Assembly: GCA_013388745.1 (NCBI GenBank)
Contig: JACAER010000017.1
Location: 62,001-126,000 of the forward strand
Origin: Chloroflexota bacterium
GTDB lineage: Bacteria; Chloroflexota; Anaerolineae; Aggregatilineales; Phototrophicaceae
Length of the DNA: 64,000 bases
Direction of reading: 5' to 3'
Below are positions 57,034-64,000 of the stretch, piece after piece. The notes below the pieces were generated by a model. That model did no database searches, had not been told where the DNA came from, and saw only the letters and a list, made by a program, of their open reading frames with translations. Numbering within the stretch: the first letter of the stretch is position 1; every line of letters begins with the position of its first letter. A program made the position numbers and the translations under genes.

Positions 57034-58404
57034 CTACTGGTTCGGGACGGTGTCGAGCACCCGTTCGGCCATCGTGCGCAGGAAGACGAGCTTTTCGACA
57101 GCGGCACGTTCACCGCGCTGGGCGAGCATCTGCCCGACGGCGTTCATCACGTCAAGCAGCGGGCGGCCAAAGTGAACTGCCTGTTCGAGAACCATTTTCT
57201 GGGCGGTCTCATCGTCGCTGGCGGAAAGCAGTTGGTTGACAAAGCGCAGTTCGGGCTGCATATTGTCCTGCAAAACGACCAGCACGCGCTCATAAATGGC
57301 TTTCAGGCGGGCGCTGGCGGCGATGTCCTGCCGACGCTGCGCTTCTTCGATGTTGGCGGTAAGCACGGCCAGGAAGGTGTCGTCGATCAGCGGCAGATTG
57401 GCGCGAATGAGTTCGTCAGGATCATCGACATTGACCATGGCTTGCAGCAGGGAAACGGCCTGTTGGATAAGCGCCTGCGACTGGCGATCAACACGGGCAG
57501 TCAGCTCGACCAAACGATCGCGCAGCGTTTCGAGCGTTTCGCGTTCTGCGGCTGGCGACTGTCCGATTTTGAGCGTCAATTCCTGGAAAAACTCATAATC
57601 GAAGGCCGGACGCACTAAACCGACCAAGGCTTGCAAGCGGTCATCATCGGCAGCGTAACTGAGGGCCAGCGTCAGAAAATCGCTGCGCTGGGCCTGATCG
57701 CCCAGCGCGTTAATGGCGCTGACGACTTCGCGCACGGTGGCTTCCTGCACTTCCTGATTCTTGGCAAGCTGTTGACCGAAAGAGGAGAGTTCTACGAGCG
57801 CACCCTGCACAGCGAGAATATGTTCAGCGATCTGCTGCTGGCCGTCCTGGAGCATGCGCTGCGCCATGACGCTCATGGTCTGCAAGAAACGTTCGTCGAT
57901 TTTGGTGTCGTTCTGCCTGACGACATCGGGCAGCAGATCGGGGGGCGTCTGCAAGAATGTTTGAATGAGTTCGACGCGCGCTTTTTGTTCGGCCATGACT
58001 TCGGGCGTGATGCCATCGGCCTGTAGAATCTGGTCGATCATGCCCTGGATGGTGAGGGCGCGCCTGGGGTTAAAGAGATAGCCTTTACGCTGCTCGTTGG
58101 GCAGTTCGTTCATGAGGTCGCGGACGAGATCGCCGACGACACGCTCCTGATCTTCCTGCTTGAGACCAACCTGCATCGGGACAAAGGAAATGAGCAGTTC
58201 TTTGGCCGGGTCATGGTAGAGGAGGGGCGTGAGCACGGTGTTGACCGCGCCGCAGTTGGGGCAGGGCAGCGTGTTGAGCCGCCCGCTGACGAGGCGCATC
58301 TTGGCGTCGGGATCGGCTTTGGCGTCCACGACGTTTTGCACGGTGGCGTTAACCGGCTGGCGGCAGTTCTGGCATTGCAGGGCGACGCGGGTCGTTTTTG
58401 GCAT
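57034..58404 (-). CDS. CpXC-domain zinc-binding protein with long helical region
   Basis: The 456-residue protein opens with a zinc-ribbon-like CpXC domain: C11-x2-C14 and C48-x2-C51 (LPCPNCGAVN), followed by PLLYHDPAKELLISFVP. Residues ~150-450 are almost purely helical with many Leu/Ala/Glu heptads (for example LQDGQQQIAEHILAVQGALVEL), probably coiled coil. The function of CpXC proteins is unknown. It ends upstream of nothing co-directional and begins 15 bases after the histidine kinase stop, so it is likely expressed with that kinase. Confidence 0.8.
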   Translation of the reverse strand: MPKTTRVALQCQNCRQPVNATVQNVVDAKADPDAKMRLVSGRLNTLPCPNCGAVNTVLTPLLYHDPAKELLISFVPMQVGLKQEDQERVVGDLVRDLMNELPNEQRKGYLFNPRRALTIQGMIDQILQADGITPEVMAEQKARVELIQTFLQTPPDLLPDVVRQNDTKIDERFLQTMSVMAQRMLQDGQQQIAEHILAVQGALVELSSFGQQLAKNQEVQEATVREVVSAINALGDQAQRSDFLTLALSYAADDDRLQALVGLVRPAFDYEFFQELTLKIGQSPAAERETLETLRDRLVELTARVDRQSQALIQQAVSLLQAMVNVDDPDELIRANLPLIDDTFLAVLTANIEEAQRRQDIAASARLKAIYERVLVVLQDNMQPELRFVNQLLSASDDETAQKMVLEQAVHFGRPLLDVMNAVGQMLAQRGERAAVEKLVFLRTMAERVLDTVPNQ

Positions 58405-58418
58405 TGGGTGCTTCCTAA

Positions 58419-59990
58419 CTAATCGATGATTGGGATACTAAACGAGAAAGTCGAACCTTTGCCGGGGGCACTCTCTACAGCGATTTTGCCGCCGTGCGCC
58501 TCGACAATTGCTTTGGCAAGATATAATCCAAGCCCGGTTCCCTGGGTCTTGCGGCTGAGCGCACTATCGACACGATAGAAACGCTCGAAAAGGCGCTCCT
58601 GCTCGCTGTCGCTCATGCCAACGCCGTGATCTTTGACGTACAGCTTGAGCATACCGTCTTGCACCAGGCCGCCGATCTCGATCTTGCCGCCTTCGGGCGA
58701 GTATTTGATCGCGTTGCTCAACAGATTATCCAGCACCTGACGCAGACGCACTTCGTCGCCCTGGGTGACGGGAAACCTGGGCGGAAACCTGAGCGTGAAG
58801 CTGTGAATTTTGGTTTGTGTGCTAATTCGTTCGACCGCGCGTTTGGCGATTTCATCCAGGCGCACGTAGTCGAGGTCAAGTTTCATGCGTTCGGCACGCA
58901 GCTTGCTGGTCGCCAAGAGATTCTCGATCAACTCGGCCAGCCGGTCGGCTTCTTCTTCGATCACCGTCAGGCCGTTGGTGATCACGTGGGGATCCCACTG
59001 GGCGTCTTCGCGGCGGAGCGTGCCCGCGTAGCCTTTGATAAGCGCCACAGGCGTTTTCAGTTCGTGGGAGATGGTAGAGACAAAAGTGTCCTGCATCTCC
59101 TGCGCCTGGCGGAAATTGGTGATGTCGCGCACGTTGGCGATGATGTTCGCCAAACGGCCGTCGCTGGAAAGCAGGGGGGCGTAAATGATGGCGACACTCA
59201 GGGCCAATCCATCGCGGCGCAGCAAATCGCCTTCGACATACAACATGCGCGCGGGTGAATCGGGGGGCGTATTGAGCGGCCAACCGCTGGCGAGCGCGTC
59301 CTTGAGATCACCTTTGTCGCGGCGCTTCCAGACAAAGACGTCATCCTGATGCTGTTCGAGCGCTTCTTCGATGCGCCAGCCGGTCATGCGTTCCAGCGCG
59401 CGGTTAAAGCGCAGGATGTGCAAATTGGCGTCAAGAATCATCACGCCATCGGCGCTCTGGTCGAGAATTGCGGCCAGCCGCATCCGTTCCTCGTCGATTT
59501 TTTGGTACAACTGCGCGTTATGCACGGCAATCGCCGCTTGATCGGCGAAGCTCTGCAAGACCTGTATGTCGTTGGGGGTAAAACCTTCGCGGTAAGCGCG
59601 GAAAACGACGAGCAGCCCTAACAGCTCGTTGGCGAAAATCAGCGGGATGGCCACTGATTGGCGCAGGCTGCGGTTGATGCCGAGCGCCATTTTTTGCAGG
59701 CGGGTGTTGATGACTTCTGAGCGCAGGCCGTTAGAATCGGTGAACAGGTCGTCCAACTGCTGATTGAGCGCCGGCAGCAGCTCGTCGGGGACGCCGAGTG
59801 TGGCCTGAATGCGGTAGAGGTTTTCGTCCTGCTGGAGGGCGATCAGGCCGACTTCACCGGAAAGCATGACGACAGAGGCATTAAGAACACGGCGCAGCAC
59901 TTCGCTGAGGTCAAGGTGCGCTGTGATCGCGCGCGAAATTTCGAGCAAAAAATCGCGCTGGCGTACACGGAAATCGGGTAACATGAGCAT
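58419..59990 (-). CDS. GAF-PAS sensor histidine kinase
   Basis: The 523-residue protein is soluble, with no transmembrane helix. A GAF domain (about 15-165) is followed by a PAS domain (about 175-290), a HisKA dimerisation helix with the phospho-acceptor in [19 protein letters not shown], and a HATPase domain with [15 protein letters not shown] (N box), DHGVGMS (G1) and [18 protein letters not shown] (G2). No response regulator is adjacent. The start among three nearby ATG codons is uncertain; none has a clear ribosome binding site. The signal sensed by GAF/PAS is unknown. Confidence 0.93.
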   Translation of the reverse strand: MLMLPDFRVRQRDFLLEISRAITAHLDLSEVLRRVLNASVVMLSGEVGLIALQQDENLYRIQATLGVPDELLPALNQQLDDLFTDSNGLRSEVINTRLQKMALGINRSLRQSVAIPLIFANELLGLLVVFRAYREGFTPNDIQVLQSFADQAAIAVHNAQLYQKIDEERMRLAAILDQSADGVMILDANLHILRFNRALERMTGWRIEEALEQHQDDVFVWKRRDKGDLKDALASGWPLNTPPDSPARMLYVEGDLLRRDGLALSVAIIYAPLLSSDGRLANIIANVRDITNFRQAQEMQDTFVSTISHELKTPVALIKGYAGTLRREDAQWDPHVITNGLTVIEEEADRLAELIENLLATSKLRAERMKLDLDYVRLDEIAKRAVERISTQTKIHSFTLRFPPRFPVTQGDEVRLRQVLDNLLSNAIKYSPEGGKIEIGGLVQDGMLKLYVKDHGVGMSDSEQERLFERFYRVDSALSRKTQGTGLGLYLAKAIVEAHGGKIAVESAPGKGSTFSFSIPIID

Positions 59991-60167
59991 AACGACGATT
60001 TTAACATGAGTGCCCACAGCTTGAACAGCGCGCTGTCATAGAGTCGTATAAAAAAGTTGGCCACTGGTGGAAGTTGGGCTATGGTAGAAGGCATGGGCGC
60101 TGCGTTTCCGCGCGCTGGATGAGGTGGGGAAATAAGCCACAGACCACACAAATGTTCTAAGCAGCGG

Positions 60168-60196
60168 TTGAAGGGCGGGCTGGCGGCTGTTACAAT
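60168..60196 (+). promoter_or_regulatory. mutS promoter (TTGAAG-N17-TACAAT)
   Basis: TTGAAG at 60168-60173 and TACAAT (five of six) at 60191-60196 have an optimal 17-base spacer. Transcription would start near 60203, 37 bases before the mutS ATG. Confidence 0.6.
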
Positions 60197-60239
60197 ACAC
60201 AGGACTCGATTTATCCCAAGCAAAGCGAATTGAAGTGCC

Positions 60240-62864
60240 ATGACCGCGCGTGTCACGCCGCTGCGCCAGCAGTATTTGGACATCAAACGAGAGTACCCCA
60301 ACTGTATCCTGTTTTTCCGGCTGGGGGATTTTTACGAGACCTTCGATCAGGACGCGGAAATTGCCGCGCGTGAGCTTGATCTGGTGCTGACCGGGCGTCC
60401 AGTCAGCCGCGATGAGCGCGTGCCGATGGCGGGCGTGCCGCACCATGCGCTGGATACGTATATCGCGCGGTTGATTGAAAAAGGCTTTCACGTCGCTGTC
60501 TGCGATCAGCTCAGCGAGCCGGATGGACGCGGCATCGTGGATCGCGCTGTGACGCGCGTTATTACGCCGGGCACTGTGACCGAGCCGGAAATGCTGGCCG
60601 AAGATCAGCCCAATTATCTGATGGCGATTCTGCCGGTGGGGCGCAGCGAGAGTGGGCAATGGCAGACGGCGGGCATCGCTTATGTGGACATCACGACGGG
60701 CGAATACTGCGCGACGCAGCTTGAGGGGGACAACGCGCCGGTGCTGGTACTGGAAGAACTGGCGCGACTGAAGCCGCGCGAAGTGCTGATGCCGCAGGAA
60801 TGGACAGCGCGCGGCGTTTCGCTGCTGCCCGGCATTCACCTGACGCCGGCGCAGGATTGGCGCTTTGAGCAGGCGACGGCCTATGAAGCGCTGACAGCGC
60901 ATTTTCAGACACGCACGCTGGAAGGCTTCGGGCTGGAAGAGATGCCGGCGGCCATTGGCGCGGCGGGGGCGCTGCTGCTGTATCTGCGCGAGACGCAAAA
61001 AGACAATCTGGCGCAGCTCACGGCCATCCGCCCCTACTGGACTTCGCAGTTTATGGTGCTGGATCAGTTCACGCGGCGCAATCTGGAACTGACAGAAACC
61101 ATCCGCAGCCGCAAAACACACGGCAGCCTGCTGGGCATCCTTGACCGCACGGTGACGGCGATGGGCGCGCGGCTGCTGCGCGCCTGGATCGGCCAACCGC
61201 TGCTGGAAATCAGCCGGCTGAACGCGCGGCTGGACGCCGTGAGCGCGCTGGCGCATGACGAAGTGCTGCGCGCCGAACTGCGCCAGCAATTGAAGCGCAT
61301 CTCGGACATCGAACGGCTGACGAACCGGCTGCTGATGGGCAAAGCGGGGCCGCGCGACCTGCTGGGACTGCGCGCCAGTTTGGAGGCCGTGCCGGATATT
61401 CTGGCGCTCATCACGCCGCTGGCGGCGCTGGAAGCGCTGAAAAACCGGCTGGATGGGTGTCAGGATGTGTGCGAAGTGATCGCCAGCGCTATCAACGACG
61501 ACGCGCCGGCCACGCTCAACAATTCCGGGGTGATTCGACCGGGTTATGCGGCGGAATTGGACGATATTCTGCACGCGACGCGCGACGCCCGCGAATGGAT
61601 CGCGAATCTTGAGCCGCAGGAGCGCCAGCGGACGGCGATTCCATCGCTGAAAGTCGGCTTTAACAAGGTGTTCGGCTATTATATCGAAGTCACGCACGCG
61701 CATGTCGAAAAAATCCCGGCCGATTACATCCGTAAACAAACGCTGGTCAATGCCGAGCGCTATATCACGCCGGAACTGAAGGAATACGAGACGCTGGTGT
61801 TGAACGCCGAAGAGCAGATTCTGGCGGTAGAAAAGCGGCTGTTCGAGGCGTTGTGCCGGGAGATCGGCAAGGCCGCGCCGCGATTATTACGCACGGCGCA
61901 AGCTGTGGCGCACCTGGACGCCTTTGTCTCGCTGGCAGAAGTAGCCGTGCGCGAAGGGTTCGCGCGGCCTACGCTGACCGAAGACGATCTGCTGATTATC
62001 CGCAGCGGGCGGCACCCGGTGGTGGAACAACTGCTGGAAGGCGGCGCGCGCTATGTGCCGAACGATACGCACTTCGACAGCATGTCGCGCGTGCATATCA
62101 TCACGGGGCCGAATATGTCGGGCAAATCCACCTACATCCGGCAGGTGGCGATCATCACGCTGCTGGCGCAGATCGGCAGTTTTGTGCCGGCGGACGAGGC
62201 CACAATCGGCCTGGTTGACCGCATTTTCGCGCGTATCGGCGCGCAGGATGAAATCCACGCCGGACAAAGCACGTTTATGGTGGAAATGATCGAAACGGCG
62301 CGCCTGCTTTCGGCGAGCACGCGGCGGTCATTACTGATTCTGGACGAAGTGGGGCGCGGCACATCGACCTATGACGGGCTGGCGATTGCGCGCGCGGTGA
62401 TCGAATACATCCACAACAGCCCGCGCCTGAACTGCCGCACGCTGTTCGCCACGCACTACCATGAACTAACAACGCTGCCGGAAATTCTGCCGCGCTGCCG
62501 CAACTTTAACGTGGCGGTGGACGAGCGCGAGGGCGAAATCGCGTTTTTGCACCGCGTCGTGCCCGGCGGGGCTGACCGCAGCTACGGCGTGCATGTGGCG
62601 CAGTTGGCGGGCATGCCGCGCCCGGTGGTGGAACGGGCCAAGCAGCTTTTGGAGCAGTTGGAGGCCGACGGCAGCGACTTCGCCATCAAGCGCCCGGCAG
62701 CGCGCGGACGAGTGATCAAACGCGCGCCGGGACAGATGGCGCTGTTTCAAGACGACGCGCCGCTGCATCCGGCGCTGGATATGCTGAAAAAACTGAAGGT
62801 CGATGAACTGAGCCCGATCGAAGCGCTGACCAAGCTGTATGAGCTGAAACGCACGGTGGAGTGA
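60240..62864 (+). CDS. mutS: DNA mismatch repair protein MutS
   Basis: The 874-residue MutS1 recognises mispairs. The mismatch-binding Phe-x-Glu is F31-Y-E33 in FFRLGDFYETF. The connector, lever and clamp domains follow. The ATPase has Walker A GPNMSGKSTYIRQV, the ABC-type signature and LLILDEVGRGTSTYDG (Walker B), with FATHYHELT near the end. The C-terminal 40 residues end in the helical tail typical of the beta-clamp and dimerisation region. mutL is not adjacent. A small toxin-antitoxin remnant follows. Confidence 0.98.
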   Translation: MTARVTPLRQQYLDIKREYPNCILFFRLGDFYETFDQDAEIAARELDLVLTGRPVSRDERVPMAGVPHHALDTYIARLIEKGFHVAVCDQLSEPDGRGIVDRAVTRVITPGTVTEPEMLAEDQPNYLMAILPVGRSESGQWQTAGIAYVDITTGEYCATQLEGDNAPVLVLEELARLKPREVLMPQEWTARGVSLLPGIHLTPAQDWRFEQATAYEALTAHFQTRTLEGFGLEEMPAAIGAAGALLLYLRETQKDNLAQLTAIRPYWTSQFMVLDQFTRRNLELTETIRSRKTHGSLLGILDRTVTAMGARLLRAWIGQPLLEISRLNARLDAVSALAHDEVLRAELRQQLKRISDIERLTNRLLMGKAGPRDLLGLRASLEAVPDILALITPLAALEALKNRLDGCQDVCEVIASAINDDAPATLNNSGVIRPGYAAELDDILHATRDAREWIANLEPQERQRTAIPSLKVGFNKVFGYYIEVTHAHVEKIPADYIRKQTLVNAERYITPELKEYETLVLNAEEQILAVEKRLFEALCREIGKAAPRLLRTAQAVAHLDAFVSLAEVAVREGFARPTLTEDDLLIIRSGRHPVVEQLLEGGARYVPNDTHFDSMSRVHIITGPNMSGKSTYIRQVAIITLLAQIGSFVPADEATIGLVDRIFARIGAQDEIHAGQSTFMVEMIETARLLSASTRRSLLILDEVGRGTSTYDGLAIARAVIEYIHNSPRLNCRTLFATHYHELTTLPEILPRCRNFNVAVDEREGEIAFLHRVVPGGADRSYGVHVAQLAGMPRPVVERAKQLLEQLEADGSDFAIKRPAARGRVIKRAPGQMALFQDDAPLHPALDMLKKLKVDELSPIEALTKLYELKRTVE

Positions 62865-62886
62865 ACTATGTTGAGGAGCAAGTGAT

Positions 62887-63114
62887 ATGGTAGACCTGCG
62901 AATACATATCAGCGATAGCACGCTCAGACAGTTAGAGGCCATCGCAAATGAGGAAGCGGCGACAATCGAGGAAGTGGCCTCGCGATGGATCGAAGAACGC
63001 GCCCAGAGCAAAACACAACGCGGCACACTGGCAGCACTAGCGGAGTCGGCGCTCGAAGCTGATTTAGCATCCGATGAAAATGTGAACAGCGCTCAACAGG
63101 CTGATCAAATATAG
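62887..63114 (+). CDS. VapB-like antitoxin (probably truncated)
   Basis: The 75-residue protein starts MVDLRIHISDSTLRQLEAIANEEAATIEEVASRWIEERAQ in pieces that look like a ribbon-helix-helix antitoxin: one basic strand and two helices. GAGGAG precedes the ATG by about nine bases. The out-of-frame VapC remnant overlaps its 3' end. The last 15 residues lie over the junction, so the C-terminal toxin-binding part may be lost. Confidence 0.6.
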   Translation: MVDLRIHISDSTLRQLEAIANEEAATIEEVASRWIEERAQSKTQRGTLAALAESALEADLASDENVNSAQQADQI

Positions 63115-63256
63115 CGACGCTCCGTTAGATTTTGTAGATTGCTGCATCGTCGCCCTGGCTGAAGGTCTGCAAATTACCCGCATTTGCACCTTTGATGGCC
63201 GGGATTTCAGCATTATCCGTCCAAAGCACTGTGAGGCTTTTGAACTCTTGCCCTAA
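63086..63256 (+). pseudogene. C-terminal fragment of a VapC PIN-domain toxin
   Basis: A frame from 63086 to the TAA at 63254-63256 encodes YSDAPLDFVDCCIVALAEGL, ITRICTFDGRDFSII and RPKHCEAFELLP. This is the second half of a VapC toxin, with the conserved central Asp and the LDxRDF-like motif as FDGRDF. A TGA lies just before it at 63083-63085, and the N-terminal half with the first catalytic Asp is missing. It is therefore inactive. It abuts the convergent DUF1385 gene. Confidence 0.7.
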
Positions 63257-63999
63257 TCCCCTGGCGCGGGCTGCGGCGCGGGCGACGGCGCGAGCGGCAG
63301 GCGCGCTTCCTCTTCGCTGATGAGGCCTTCGGAAAAGAGCACACGCTTAAAGGCCACGATCGCCACTTCGATCATCTGCAAATCGGGCGGGCGCGTCGTC
63401 AGGTGTTGCAGCGCCAGGTTCGGCACAACAATCAGGCGCACAAGCGGGCGGTGCATGTTCTTGGCTGTCCAGCGAATAACCTCGTAGGCGATGCCGGCGA
63501 TCACCGGGATCAGAATCAGGCGCGACAGAATCAGCAGCAGGAACGGCGGGCGTCCGAGCAGCGAAAAAACGATGAAGCTGATAAAGACTACGGTGAGCAA
63601 AAAGGCCGTGCCGCAGCGGGGATGTTCAATCGGATACTGGGCGACGACTTCTGGCGTCAGTTCCGCGCCGGCTTCGTAAGCGTTGATGGTCTTATGTTCC
63701 GCGCCATGATAACCGTAGAGGCGTTTGACATCGGGCAGATGACCGATGAGCCACATGTAGCCGACAATCAGCGCCAACTGAATGAGGTTTTCGATCAAAT
63801 TGACGATCATCGGCCCAAACGTGACCTGGAAGGGTGTTTGCAGCGGCAGGCTGGCCGCATCGACAGCCGCCGGATCGACATAGATGGGATTCAGATTCAG
63901 CAGGGCGCCGATTCCTGTGGACAGGGTGGTGGGCAGCAGGAAAAAGAGGCCAATGCCAAAGGCCAGGGAGACGGCCACCGTTCCCCAACCCAACGGGCC
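63253..63999 (-). CDS. DUF1385 family membrane protein (N-terminus beyond window)
   Basis: The visible 248 residues belong to the DUF1385 (YqhQ-like) metal-dependent membrane enzyme family, with RLYGYHGAEHKTINAYE and HPRCGTAFLL as hallmarks and five or so transmembrane helices. Family members are ~300-330 residues, and the frame stays open to the window edge, so the true start is outside. A Pro/Ala-rich tail APSPAPQPAPGD ends the protein. The physiological role is not established. It often neighbours prfA or rpmE, which would lie beyond this window. Confidence 0.88.
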   Translation of the reverse strand, partial: GPLGWGTVAVSLAFGIGLFFLLPTTLSTGIGALLNLNPIYVDPAAVDAASLPLQTPFQVTFGPMIVNLIENLIQLALIVGYMWLIGHLPDVKRLYGYHGAEHKTINAYEAGAELTPEVVAQYPIEHPRCGTAFLLTVVFISFIVFSLLGRPPFLLLILSRLILIPVIAGIAYEVIRWTAKNMHRPLVRLIVVPNLALQHLTTRPPDLQMIEVAIVAFKRVLFSEGLISEEEARLPLAPSPAPQPAPGD

Positions 64000-64000
64000 G

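Overview
The window is a gene-dense, GC-rich bacterial chromosome segment. It looks like a Chloroflexota genome, most likely the Anaerolineae side of the phylum. This is inferred from the style of several proteins (BTAD regulator, CpXC protein, TolB-propeller/LysM envelope proteins, RpoC with a large N-terminal insert) and from short imperfect palindromes in the gaps; no rRNA is present to settle it. No transposase, prophage, CRISPR array, rRNA or tRNA gene was recognised. Mobile-element traces are limited to a broken xisH gene and a broken vapC toxin gene.

Layout. 1-3462: end of a glycosyltransferase, a carotenoid-type desaturase, a TVP38 membrane protein and a histone-deacetylase-family protein. 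3558-10141: SWIM zinc protein, alpha/beta hydrolase, SGNH protein, YraN, miaA, an anchored secreted protein and an FHA/winged-helix fusion. 10145-10474: degraded xisH. 10486-18828 (minus): an eleven-gene operon for a membrane-bound group 4 [NiFe] hydrogenase. It pairs a true NiFe catalytic subunit with an almost complete complex I-like proton-pumping arm (NuoA, H, J, K, L and M/N-like) and ends with its own HycI-type maturation protease. 19224-23834: rpoC, detached from rpoB. 23952-28638: asparaginase, tyrosine phenol-lyase, prfB, ftsY. 29110-32483: moaC, a moaD-moaE fusion, fabF, rnc. 32603-38390: a membrane EEP-like protein, an amidohydrolase-CYTH fusion and a secreted glycoside hydrolase. 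38579-46592: gyrA, a BTAD regulator, rel, moeA and a VKOR protein. 46711-55288: S1 protein, lipoprotein and a cell-envelope set (PPC-repeat protein, M23 peptidase, TolB propeller, LysM/L,D-transpeptidase). 55628-63999: STAS-like protein, HD hydrolase, CpXC protein, histidine kinase, mutS, VapBC remnant and DUF1385.

How the genes work together. The hydrogenase operon is the most coherent system: electron-carrying subunits (NuoI- and NuoB-like), the NiFe site, the ion-translocating arm and the processing protease are all co-transcribed, with stop/start overlaps. moaC, moaDE and moeA supply molybdenum cofactor. gyrA, rpoC, prfB, ftsY, rnc, miaA, mutS and rel are housekeeping. Several strong sigma-70-type promoters can be read, including TTGACA/TATAAT-like pairs before rpoC, gyrA, the BTAD gene, mutS and the L,D-transpeptidase gene.
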